Assembly (NCBI GenBank): GCA_910588565.1
Contig: CAJUPF010000055.1
Coordinates: forward strand, 1 to 20,456
DNA length: 20,456 bases
Direction: 5' to 3'
Source of the DNA: an uncultured Lachnospiraceae bacterium
GTDB lineage: Bacteria > Bacillota > Clostridia > Lachnospirales > Lachnospiraceae
The translations under genes were made by a program, and so were the position numbers. A model generated the notes under the pieces. That model was given only the letters and a program-made list of their open reading frames with translations. It did no database searches and was not told the DNA's origin. Shown one piece after another: positions 14,442-20,456 of this stretch (the stretch's first letter is position 1; each line of letters opens with the position of its first letter).

Positions 14442-16559
14442 ATGAAAGCAATTTTAAAACGGGAATTTTTGGCTTATTTTCAGAATATTATCGGCTGGCT
14501 TTATCTTGCGGCGACTCTGGCGTTATATGGATTGTATTTTTTTGCTTATAATTTAAATTATGGCTATACAAAAATTTCTTATTCCCTGAGTGCGATTACG
14601 TTTCTTTTTTTAATCACGGTTCCAATCCTTACGATGCGCAGCCTTGCGGAAGAGCAGAAAAGCAAAACGGATCAGCTGCTCTTAACGTCCCCGGTTTCCG
14701 TGGGAAAAATTATTCTGGCCAAATATTTTGCTATGGCGGCAGTACATACCATTGCGGTGTTTGTGATTTCTGCGACGCCCTTGATACTGCAGCTTTTTGG
14801 TACGGTATCTCTGGCGGAAAGCTATACGGCAGTTCTGGGGTTCTGGCTCTATGGCCTTGCCTGCATTGCCATCGGACTGTTTGTGTCTTCTCTGACGGAA
14901 AGCCAGGTGATTTCAGCCGTACTGACCTTTGTATTCCTGTTTTTGGGGTATATGATGAGCAGTGTCACAGGATTGTTTTCCCAGACAGGAAATATCCTGA
15001 CCAAAATTCTGAACTGTTATGATCTGGTATCTCCGCTGGATTCGTTTCTGGACGGATGCCTGTCTGTTACAGGAATGGTATATTATGTGACGGTTTCCGC
15101 TTTATTTTTGTTTCTGGCTTCCCAGTCAGTTCAGAAACGGCGGTTTACCGTCAGTGTGAAAAAACTGAAGTTGGGCGTATTCAGTGCAGGCTTTATCGCA
15201 GCTGCCACAGCTCTTACCATACTGGTAAATCTCTTTGCGGCGGAGCTGCCCAGCACATATATGGAATTGGATATGACAGCTTCCAAACTCTATTCACTGA
15301 CCGAGGATACGAAAAAGCTTCTCGGCGGATTAGATAAGGACGTCACAATTTACGCAATTGTATCCGAGAAAAACGCCGATGCCACAGTGGCGGAAACACT
15401 GAAACGCTATGCAGATTCATCTTCGCATATTACAGTGGAGTATAAAGATCCGGCGGTAAATCCCAATTTCTATCAGCAGTATACGGATGAAGCTATCAGT
15501 ATGGGAAGCCTGATCCTTACCTGCAAAGAGAGTTCCAAAGTGATCGATTATAATGAACTGTATGAGACTACGGTAGATTATAACACTTATTCCCAGCAGA
15601 CGACAGGCTACGATGGAGAAGGCCAGATTACCAGCGCCTTACAGTATGTCACCAACGAAGATATGCCGGTGGTGTATCAGCTGACCGGACATGGAGAAAC
15701 AGAGCTTTCCGGAAGTTTTGCGGAAGCAGTGGAAAAGGCGAATGTCACTTTGCAGACAGTCAATTTGCTGGAAACAGACGCGATTCCCCAAGAGGTGCAG
15801 GCGGTGTTTATCAACGGGCCTGTATCAGATTTTTCCAAAGACGATGCAGATAAAGTCATTGCTTATATGCGGGGCGGCGGAAATGTATTTATTGCGGCTA
15901 ATTACCAGGCGCAGGGAGAGATGGAGAACTTTGCCCTGGTTCTGGCGGAGTATGAGATAAGCCTTGTCAAAGGTGTTGTAGCGGAAGGCGATTCCGGCCA
16001 TTATTACCAGATCCCGTTTTATCTGCTGCCTGAAGTTGCCAGTACAGGCTATACTTCTTCCGTTGGCAGCAATTATGTCTTTGCGCCTTTTGTACAGGGA
16101 GTGGCATATCCCAAAAGCAGCGATGCCATTACCTATACAGCGCTGCTGACCACTTCGGACAAAGCTGTTTCCAAGACAGATGCGGCAAATGCGACGACAT
16201 ATGAATATGAAGAAGGCGACAGCGAAGGGCCTTTTTCCATAGCGGTTTCAGCGGAAAAAACAGAAGATGGGGAGATACAGGGACGGCTGGTGGTCTATGG
16301 TTCTTCCGAGATTTTTACAGAGAATGCGGATCAGATGGTGTCCGGCAGCAATTCCGGCATGTTTTCCGATACTCTGTCCCAGTTTGTAAGCACAGATGGC
16401 ATAGATACTGTTATTATTCCAGTAAAAAGCTATGATAATTCTCAGTTAATGGTTTCAGCAGTTACAGGGACATTAGTGGGCATCTCGCTTATGGCGCTGC
16501 TTCCGATACTGCTTCTGGCAGTTGGAATCGTTATCTGGGTAAAAAGAAGAAAGCGTTAG
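14442..16559 (+). CDS. Fused GldF-type ABC-2 permease and GldG-type auxiliary domain
   Basis: This 705-residue membrane protein joins two functions usually split in gliding-type transporters. Residues 1-235 are an ABC-2 permease with helices about 16-36, 48-68, 95-118, 128-150, 156-176 and 211-230, including the conserved RSLAEEQKSKTDQLLLTSPV stretch. A seventh helix (about 245-267) leads into an extracytoplasmic ABC-auxiliary domain (about 270-670), recognisable by MTASKLYSLTEDTKKLL, VVYQLTGHGE and YMRGGGNVFIAANYQ. A C-terminal helix (about 679-701) with a basic end, VKRRKR, anchors it. A GGGAG-type RBS precedes the ATG. It sits between the ATPase and a DUF4340 gene, the standard partner set. 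The substrate is unknown; export or assembly of an envelope component is inferred, and gliding itself is not expected. Confidence 0.92.
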   Translation: MKAILKREFLAYFQNIIGWLYLAATLALYGLYFFAYNLNYGYTKISYSLSAITFLFLITVPILTMRSLAEEQKSKTDQLLLTSPVSVGKIILAKYFAMAAVHTIAVFVISATPLILQLFGTVSLAESYTAVLGFWLYGLACIAIGLFVSSLTESQVISAVLTFVFLFLGYMMSSVTGLFSQTGNILTKILNCYDLVSPLDSFLDGCLSVTGMVYYVTVSALFLFLASQSVQKRRFTVSVKKLKLGVFSAGFIAAATALTILVNLFAAELPSTYMELDMTASKLYSLTEDTKKLLGGLDKDVTIYAIVSEKNADATVAETLKRYADSSSHITVEYKDPAVNPNFYQQYTDEAISMGSLILTCKESSKVIDYNELYETTVDYNTYSQQTTGYDGEGQITSALQYVTNEDMPVVYQLTGHGETELSGSFAEAVEKANVTLQTVNLLETDAIPQEVQAVFINGPVSDFSKDDADKVIAYMRGGGNVFIAANYQAQGEMENFALVLAEYEISLVKGVVAEGDSGHYYQIPFYLLPEVASTGYTSSVGSNYVFAPFVQGVAYPKSSDAITYTALLTTSDKAVSKTDAANATTYEYEEGDSEGPFSIAVSAEKTEDGEIQGRLVVYGSSEIFTENADQMVSGSNSGMFSDTLSQFVSTDGIDTVIIPVKSYDNSQLMVSAVTGTLVGISLMALLPILLLAVGIVIWVKRRKR

Positions 16560-16570
16560 GAGGATAGAAC

Positions 16571-17149
16571 ATGCAGAAACAGACAAAGCAGATTCTGGTT
16601 GTTATCGCGCTGCTGCTTGTATTTGGTGCAGCCTATGGCGGAATGCGTATTTACAACGACAGGCAGGAAAAACAGGCAGGCGAAGAAGCAGAGGCCGCAA
16701 AAACCTATATTGCAGGCATAAAGGCAGAGGAAATTATTACATTTTCCTATCAGAGCGGAGAGGAAACCCTGCATTTTGCAAAAGAGGAGGGAACCTGGAT
16801 CTCCCAGGAGGATGAAGGGTTGCAGCTGAATCAGACGGCAGTTGCAGATATGGCGGATACAATTGCAGAACTGGAAGCAGAGGATACGGTAGAAGAGGCC
16901 AAAGAGCTGTCAGAATATGGATTTGACACCCCTGCTAATGTGATTACCGTTACTACGGCAGAAGGCAGCAGCACGCTGACCATTGGAATGCAAAACAGCA
17001 TCACAAGCCAGTATTATCTGACAAAAAGCGGGGAAGATACGCTGTATCTTGTGTCCGGCAGTTTTCCGTCGGCATTTGGGAAAACATTGGAAGACTTGGA
17101 GGATACAACAGAAGATACAGAAGAAGCAGTTAGTGAAACAGAGGAGTAG
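16571..17149 (+). CDS. DUF4340 domain membrane-anchored protein
   Basis: The 192-residue product has one N-terminal signal-anchor helix (about 7-26) and an extracytoplasmic domain. That domain resembles DUF4340: an ITFSYQSGEETLHFAKEEGTW stretch split as two beta strands, then LNQTAVADMADTIAELEAEDTV, LSEYGFDTPANVITVT and a YYLTKSGEDTLYLVS segment. Family members are normally longer, often with two or more copies of this fold; this one has a single unit and a very acidic tail rich in Glu, Asp and Thr. AGGAGG overlaps the previous stop codon, so it is the third gene of the Gld-like operon and probably binds the auxiliary domain outside the cell. Function is unknown. Confidence 0.85.
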   Translation: MQKQTKQILVVIALLLVFGAAYGGMRIYNDRQEKQAGEEAEAAKTYIAGIKAEEIITFSYQSGEETLHFAKEEGTWISQEDEGLQLNQTAVADMADTIAELEAEDTVEEAKELSEYGFDTPANVITVTTAEGSSTLTIGMQNSITSQYYLTKSGEDTLYLVSGSFPSAFGKTLEDLEDTTEDTEEAVSETEE

Positions 17150-17179
17150 AAACTAAAGTTGATATCCTGAATGAGGCAC

Positions 17180-17223
17180 AAAAAACGGAAGATACTGACA
17201 GACGCCAGAACCTTCCGTTTTTT
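17180..17223. terminator. Bidirectional terminator between DUF4340 and a convergent small gene
   Basis: AAAAAACGGAAG (17180-17191) is the reverse complement of CTTCCGTTTTTT (17212-17223) with a 20-nt loop that can fold further (CTG with CAG). T runs follow the stem on both strands, so it serves both convergent genes. Confidence 0.82.
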
Positions 17224-17225
17224 GG

Positions 17226-17462
17226 CTATTCATTTTTCCCATTCGATACATTCTGGTTGGCATCTCTGCGCTGCTTGATATAATGGTACATGGCAGTATA
17301 GATCCATAACAGTACAGGGATTAGAATTGTCAGTCCAATCGATATTTTCAAGCTGTTATAGGTATGCGGGCTGTCGATGCAGGCAAATACTATAGTTGCG
17401 GCATACATGCCCACAAGAAGAATAATACCTGCAGCGGCAAGGATACGTTTTGCGTTTTTCAT
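17226..17462 (-). CDS. Small hypothetical membrane protein (78 aa, two helices)
   Basis: I cannot name a characterised family. The start at 17462 (MKNAKRILAAAG) is chosen because AAAGGAG lies 10 nt upstream; the open frame extends to 17504, but that ATG lacks a ribosome binding site. The protein has two hydrophobic helices, about 6-28 (RILAAAGIILLVGMYAATIV) and about 40-60 (ISIGLTILIPVLLWIYTAMY), separated by a short outside loop with SPHTYNS. A basic then polar tail (KQRRDANQNVSNGKNE) should be cytoplasmic. It has its own promoter and shares the terminator of the convergent Gld-like operon. Similar short two-helix proteins seem common in Lachnospiraceae genomes, which is recollection rather than something shown here. 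Confidence 0.75.
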   Translation of the reverse strand: MKNAKRILAAAGIILLVGMYAATIVFACIDSPHTYNSLKISIGLTILIPVLLWIYTAMYHYIKQRRDANQNVSNGKNE

Positions 17463-17537
17463 AGGGCTTTGGCTCCTTTCCTGGCTCTTATTGGAAAACA
17501 TCATTTTTTGGCGATCTGCGCCGTTTTCTGTCTGTGT

Positions 17538-17567
17538 ATTATAGCAAACTACGGCTGCTGATGTAAA
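17538..17567 (-). promoter_or_regulatory. Sigma-A promoter of the small minus-strand gene
   Basis: On the minus strand TTTACA (17567-17562), an 18-nt spacer and a perfect TATAAT (17543-17538) form a strong promoter about 75 nt upstream of the start codon. Confidence 0.7.
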
Positions 17568-17851
17568 GCGTTTCCATGCTAATCAGCAACTGATGCATTT
17601 TGTTTTGCTTCTCACCCAGTTTTAGATATATTACTCAAAAAAATTATTCAGATACAGAAAATAGAAACTACTTATCGTGCATAGCCTGCAACTTCTGAAT
17701 GTATTTTTGGCAATTACTTTATATATACCGGTAATGGTTTGACAGTCAGCTCTGAGCGTCCCTCTTGATAAACAACAACTTCACCGTACAAATACCTATA
17801 CTCGTAAAAGGACCCCGGAAACACTCTAACTGAAAAAAGATCAGGCAGTAG
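17568..17851. other. Gene-poor AT-rich interval, possibly with a gene remnant
   Basis: No convincing gene, RNA or repeat is visible in this stretch between two divergent promoters. A minus-strand frame ending at 17714 reads GEVVVYQEGRSELTVKPLPV near its end and could be the decayed 3' end of a protein gene, but it has no plausible start or RBS and I cannot name a family. Confidence 0.4.
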
Positions 17852-17880
17852 TTGGATCTGCAAATGTAAAATGCTATAAT
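17852..17880 (+). promoter_or_regulatory. Sigma-A promoter of the spermidine-synthase-like gene
   Basis: TTGGAT (17852-17857), a 17-nt spacer and TATAAT (17875-17880) with an upstream TG (17872-17873) give an extended -10 promoter about 30 nt before the start codon. Confidence 0.75.
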
Positions 17881-17916
17881 AGAACTCAATGATTACGAAA
17901 CACAAAAGGAGATCCT

Positions 17917-19542
17917 ATGAAAGAAAAAACAATCCTATCCAACAAACGATACCTGTACCTGACCGAATTTTTTGCAGGAATGTCAGTGATGGCCGTAGAG
18001 CTGGGAGCAAGCCGCCTTCTTGCGCCCTATTTCAGCTCTTCCCAGATTGTATGGACCATTATTATCGGAACAATTATGATTGCCATGGCTCTTGGCAATA
18101 TTTACGGAGGAAGATATGCAGATAAAAATCCCAATCCGGATAAGCTCTACGGCAGGATTTTAATTGCAGCCATTTGGATTGCCCTGATCCCCGCAGCCGG
18201 AAAATATGTGATCCTGGGCATTTCTGCTCTGCTGATTTTTACGGTGAACAGTAATTTCCTGATCTGGGCCGGTTTTCTGGCTTGTATGGTGATTTTTGTA
18301 TTTCCGCTGTTTCTGCTTGGAACGGTGACGCCTTCCCTGGTCAAATATACGGTGGACAGCCTTTCCGACAGCGGCAAAACAGTGGGGATGTTAAATGCAT
18401 CCAATACAATCGGGAGTATTCTGGGTACGTTTCTGCCCACATTTGTAACAATTCCAGCCGTGGGAACTTCCATTACCTTCCTGATTTTCGCAGGAATTCT
18501 TCTGTTGCTGACGATTCTTTATTTTGCAGGGACAAAAAGAGGAGGAAAACGGATTGCAGCGGGCGCCCTCGTGTTCTTGCTCTGCTGTGTGACAGGCTAT
18601 TCTGACAGTTTTGCATTCTGGGAGGAGCATCTGACCTATGAAGGCGAGTCCATATACAATTATCTGCAGGTAAAAGAAGATGACAAAAAAGTAATACTTT
18701 CGACAAACGTTCTTTTTGGCGTGCAGTCGATGATGACAAAAGACGACAGCCTGACAGGAATGTACTATGACTATGCCCTGGCGGCGCCTCTGATGGCTGG
18801 TATATGCGAACAGGGGCATAACTCTGACGGCGGTGACAGACAGACACAGACGTTGATTTTGGGCAATGGGACAGGTACTTTTGCCTCCCAGTGCAGGCGG
18901 TACTTTGAACATATGCAGATTACAGGCGTGGAAATTGATGAAAAAATTACAAAGCTGGCAGAAGACTATTTTCATCTGCCGGAGGATGTAAAAGTCGTTA
19001 CTTATGACGGACGTGCTTATTTAAATGTAGTGGATCAGGAGTATGATGTGATTATGGTGGATGCCTACCAGGATATTACCATACCGTTTCAGATGTCGTC
19101 GATTGAATTTTTTACCCTTGTGCGGGAACATTTGAAAGAAGACGGCGTTATGGTGGTAAATATGAATATGCGGGGAAGCAAGGAAGGAAATATCAATCAA
19201 TATCTTTCTGACACGATAGCGGGCGCATTTGATGAAGTCTATACGGTAGACGTTGCCGGTTCGACAAACCGGGTGCTGTTTGCGGCAAACTCCGGAAAAC
19301 TACTGTCAAATTTTGCGGCGAACCGGAAAAAAGTTACCAGTCAGGAGCTTTTTGATATGATGGAGCGCATATCAGAGCAGATGACAGAATATCAGGCGGG
19401 AAATTATCGGATGACTGATGATAAAGCCCCGGTGGAACTGCTGGGAATGCAGGTTATTGACGATTTGATTACAGATGAAATTGGTTATTACAAAGATATT
19501 TTTAAAAAAGAAGGTATTACTGGGCTGCTAAATGAGATGTAA
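17917..19542 (+). CDS. Membrane-fused spermidine synthase-like protein
   Basis: This 541-residue protein has an N-terminal membrane region with about seven helices (roughly 15-36, 43-62, 80-110, 115-140, 160-180, 185-204, 213-228). It includes VELGASRLLAPYFSSSQIVW and a glycine-rich GNIYGGRYADK loop. A cytosolic Rossmann-like domain follows, related to spermidine synthase: nucleotide loop LILGNGTGTFA (313-323), acidic VEIDEKI (338-344), YDGRAYL (363-369) and DVIMVDAYQD (377-386). The canonical aminopropyltransferase D-S-x-D-P motif is replaced by DAYQDITIP, so polyamine synthesis is doubtful; methyl or aminopropyl transfer to another substrate is equally possible. AAGGAG sits 5 nt before the ATG, with a strong promoter. 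The gene is probably monocistronic. Confidence 0.88.
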   Translation: MKEKTILSNKRYLYLTEFFAGMSVMAVELGASRLLAPYFSSSQIVWTIIIGTIMIAMALGNIYGGRYADKNPNPDKLYGRILIAAIWIALIPAAGKYVILGISALLIFTVNSNFLIWAGFLACMVIFVFPLFLLGTVTPSLVKYTVDSLSDSGKTVGMLNASNTIGSILGTFLPTFVTIPAVGTSITFLIFAGILLLLTILYFAGTKRGGKRIAAGALVFLLCCVTGYSDSFAFWEEHLTYEGESIYNYLQVKEDDKKVILSTNVLFGVQSMMTKDDSLTGMYYDYALAAPLMAGICEQGHNSDGGDRQTQTLILGNGTGTFASQCRRYFEHMQITGVEIDEKITKLAEDYFHLPEDVKVVTYDGRAYLNVVDQEYDVIMVDAYQDITIPFQMSSIEFFTLVREHLKEDGVMVVNMNMRGSKEGNINQYLSDTIAGAFDEVYTVDVAGSTNRVLFAANSGKLLSNFAANRKKVTSQELFDMMERISEQMTEYQAGNYRMTDDKAPVELLGMQVIDDLITDEIGYYKDIFKKEGITGLLNEM

Positions 19543-19552
19543 GAAAGAAATC

Positions 19553-19590
19553 GGAAGCCCTGGCATACCTCGTTGTATGCCAGGGCTTCC
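19553..19590. repeat. Perfect 16-bp hairpin after the spermidine-synthase-like gene
   Basis: GGAAGCCCTGGCATAC (19553-19568) is the exact reverse complement of GTATGCCAGGGCTTCC (19575-19590) around CTCGTT. No T-run follows on either strand, so it is not a standard intrinsic terminator. It begins 10 nt after the stop codon and may block 3' exonucleases or be part of a structured RNA. Confidence 0.75.
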
Positions 19591-19626
19591 TGGGGAGGAT
19601 AAGTATTCTTGCATCTTTGGTAGAGT

Positions 19627-19665
19627 GTTCCCGGTGAGCGGTGGGGGATTTTTCTCACCGGGAAC
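19627..19665. repeat. Second strong hairpin, 12-bp perfect stem
   Basis: GTTCCCGGTGAG (19627-19638) pairs perfectly with CTCACCGGGAAC (19654-19665) around a 15-nt loop that itself contains five G followed by ATTTTT. It lies 36 nt after the first hairpin and also lacks a T-tract after the stem. Confidence 0.72.
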
Positions 19666-19748
19666 AATCATAGTATAGGTAAAAATAGAAGAAGTTATAC
19701 ATATTAATTTTTTTATTTTTTTGTGATTATAAAAAATTGAAAAAGTCT

Positions 19749-19777
19749 TTGAAAAATCAGATGGTATATGATATAGT
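19749..19777 (+). promoter_or_regulatory. Sigma-A promoter of the SEC-C gene
   Basis: TTGAAA (19749-19754), 17-nt spacer and TATAGT (19772-19777) with TG at 19769-19770. It lies about 40 nt before the start codon in an AT-rich stretch. Confidence 0.75.
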
Positions 19778-19818
19778 AAAAAAAGTATTTTCATTTTACA
19801 AAAAGAAGGAGTACAAAG

Positions 19819-20319
19819 ATGGCATTACTGGAACAATGGCAGAAGATTGCCTACAATGAAAAAACAAATAAGCAGGAATTACAGAAATTCTGGCAGAGAT
19901 ATTTTCTTTTGGAAAAAGGCGTATATGAGAAGCTGTTGACGAACCCGGAAGAAAAGGTAGAGGGCACTGTGAAAGAACTCGCAGAGAAATACGGCTTAAG
20001 CGTTTTGGAAATGGCAGGATTTCTGGATGGAATCAATGAAAGCCTGGTTGAGGCCAACCCCATTGACACCATGGAAGAGGATACAAGAGTAAGCCTTGCC
20101 TTTGACAATGAGAAGTTATACAAGAATATGGTGGATGCCAAGGCGGACTGGCTGTACGAGCTGCCGATGTGGGACAATATCTTTGACGCTGAGACAAAGA
20201 AGCGTTTATATCTGGAACAGAAGAAGTCCGGCACGGTAATTGTAGGCCGAAAAGTAGGGCGCAATGAACCTTGTCCCTGCGGAAGCGGCAAGAAATACAA
20301 GTTCTGCTGCGGCAGGTAA
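19819..20319 (+). CDS. SEC-C zinc-motif protein
   Basis: The 166-residue protein ends in a SEC-C motif, RNEPCPCGSGKKYKFCCG, with zinc ligands C152, C154, C163 and C164 (or the neighbouring histidine-type position). This is the same small module found at the end of SecA and in several chaperone-like or ribosome-associated proteins. The rest is soluble and mostly helical and acidic, with no signal peptide: an N-terminal part containing LAEKYGLSVLEMAGFLDGIN (about 54-73) and a middle part WLYELPMWDNIFDAETKKRL (111-130). AAGGAG stands about 9 nt before the ATG. It is probably expressed alone from the promoter upstream. The role is unknown; metal-dependent binding to a translation or protein-export partner is inference from the motif only. 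Confidence 0.9.
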   Translation: MALLEQWQKIAYNEKTNKQELQKFWQRYFLLEKGVYEKLLTNPEEKVEGTVKELAEKYGLSVLEMAGFLDGINESLVEANPIDTMEEDTRVSLAFDNEKLYKNMVDAKADWLYELPMWDNIFDAETKKRLYLEQKKSGTVIVGRKVGRNEPCPCGSGKKYKFCCGR

Positions 20320-20344
20320 TCATTATTTTTTTTAATTGTATAAG

Positions 20345-20456
20345 CAAACACGATGAAGAGAAGAGTAAGCTGAGAGTAACAGGGAAGGTATCATCTGAAC
20401 TGGTACGATCGTAGGAATGCAGCAGAGAGAGATGCCCCGAATCGGTGTGCTGAAAG
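20345..20456 (+). promoter_or_regulatory. T-box riboswitch leader, 5' part (cut by the window edge)
   Basis: The sequence GATGAAGAGAAGAGTAAG (20352-20369) matches the conserved 5' strand of T-box stem I with its GA-rich motif and AGTA of the specifier loop. Further on, CAGAGAGAGATGCC carries the AG-bulge element, and CGGTGTGCTGAAAG at the right edge resembles the stem I apical loop. T-box leaders read tRNA charging and usually control aminoacyl-tRNA synthetase, amino-acid biosynthesis or transport genes. The specifier codon, antiterminator and controlled gene lie beyond the window, so the amino acid is unknown. A weak TATAAG at 20339-20344 may be the -10 box. Confidence 0.8.

Noticed and set aside
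18391..18975. 194-codon open frame on the minus strand
   Set aside because: Antisense to the spermidine-synthase-like gene with atypical composition and no RBS.
19851..20351. 166-codon minus-strand frame mirroring the SEC-C gene
   Set aside because: It is a reverse shadow of the SEC-C gene; the plus-strand frame has the conserved cysteine motif, promoter and RBS.
1..20456. CRISPR array, tRNA genes, IS elements or prophage genes
   Set aside because: No regularly spaced repeats, no cloverleaf-like sequence, and no transposase, integrase or phage structural motifs were found on either strand.

Overview
The window reads as a chromosomal segment of a low-to-mid GC Gram-positive anaerobe, most likely a gut Lachnospiraceae (Clostridia). 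The reasons are a CIRCE-controlled groESL operon, strong AGGAGG-type ribosome binding sites, a DUF2974/Mbeg1-like hydrolase, a SEC-C protein, a Gld-like ABC/DUF4340 cluster, a divergent PurA, and what looks like the 5' part of a T-box leader at the right edge. There is no rRNA, recognisable tRNA, CRISPR array, prophage or intact insertion sequence. Species is not decidable from the sequence.

Left part (1-6230). The 3' half of feoB (ferrous iron permease) runs into the window and converges, 7 nt apart, on a minus-strand stress-response type module: an OmpR-family response regulator, an overlapping histidine kinase, then an ABC ATPase and a two-FtsX-domain permease joined by an ATGA overlap. 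The promoters before the regulator and before the ABC pair share one architecture: two TTGAG/CTGAG half-sites 11 nt apart, then exactly 10 nt, then a -10 box, with no good -35. This is the strongest new observation here. It suggests that the regulator activates both itself and the exporter.

Middle part (6231-13160). A small two-helix membrane protein with its own promoter is followed by a Cof-type HAD phosphatase and a DUF2974 alpha/beta-hydrolase-like protein. Next is groES-groEL with a perfect CIRCE operator and a clean terminator. A second, nested inverted repeat ending in six T follows before a DegV-family fatty-acid-binding protein and a purA whose active-site loops differ from the textbook consensus. 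A terminator closes this group.

Right part (13395-20456). A three-gene operon encodes a GldA-like ATPase, a fused GldF/GldG-type permease plus auxiliary domain, and a DUF4340 membrane-anchored protein. It ends at a bidirectional terminator shared with a small convergent membrane-protein gene. After about 450 nt without a convincing gene come a membrane-fused spermidine-synthase-like protein, two strong hairpins without U-tracts, and a SEC-C zinc-motif protein. The window ends inside the T-box leader, whose specifier codon and controlled gene lie outside.

Most genes are ordinary housekeeping or exporter genes. The interest lies in regulation (paired operators, dyad over the exporter promoter, nested repeat after groEL, hairpin pair near 19.6 kb) and in unusual protein details (PurA motifs, heptapeptide tail of the GldA-like ATPase).
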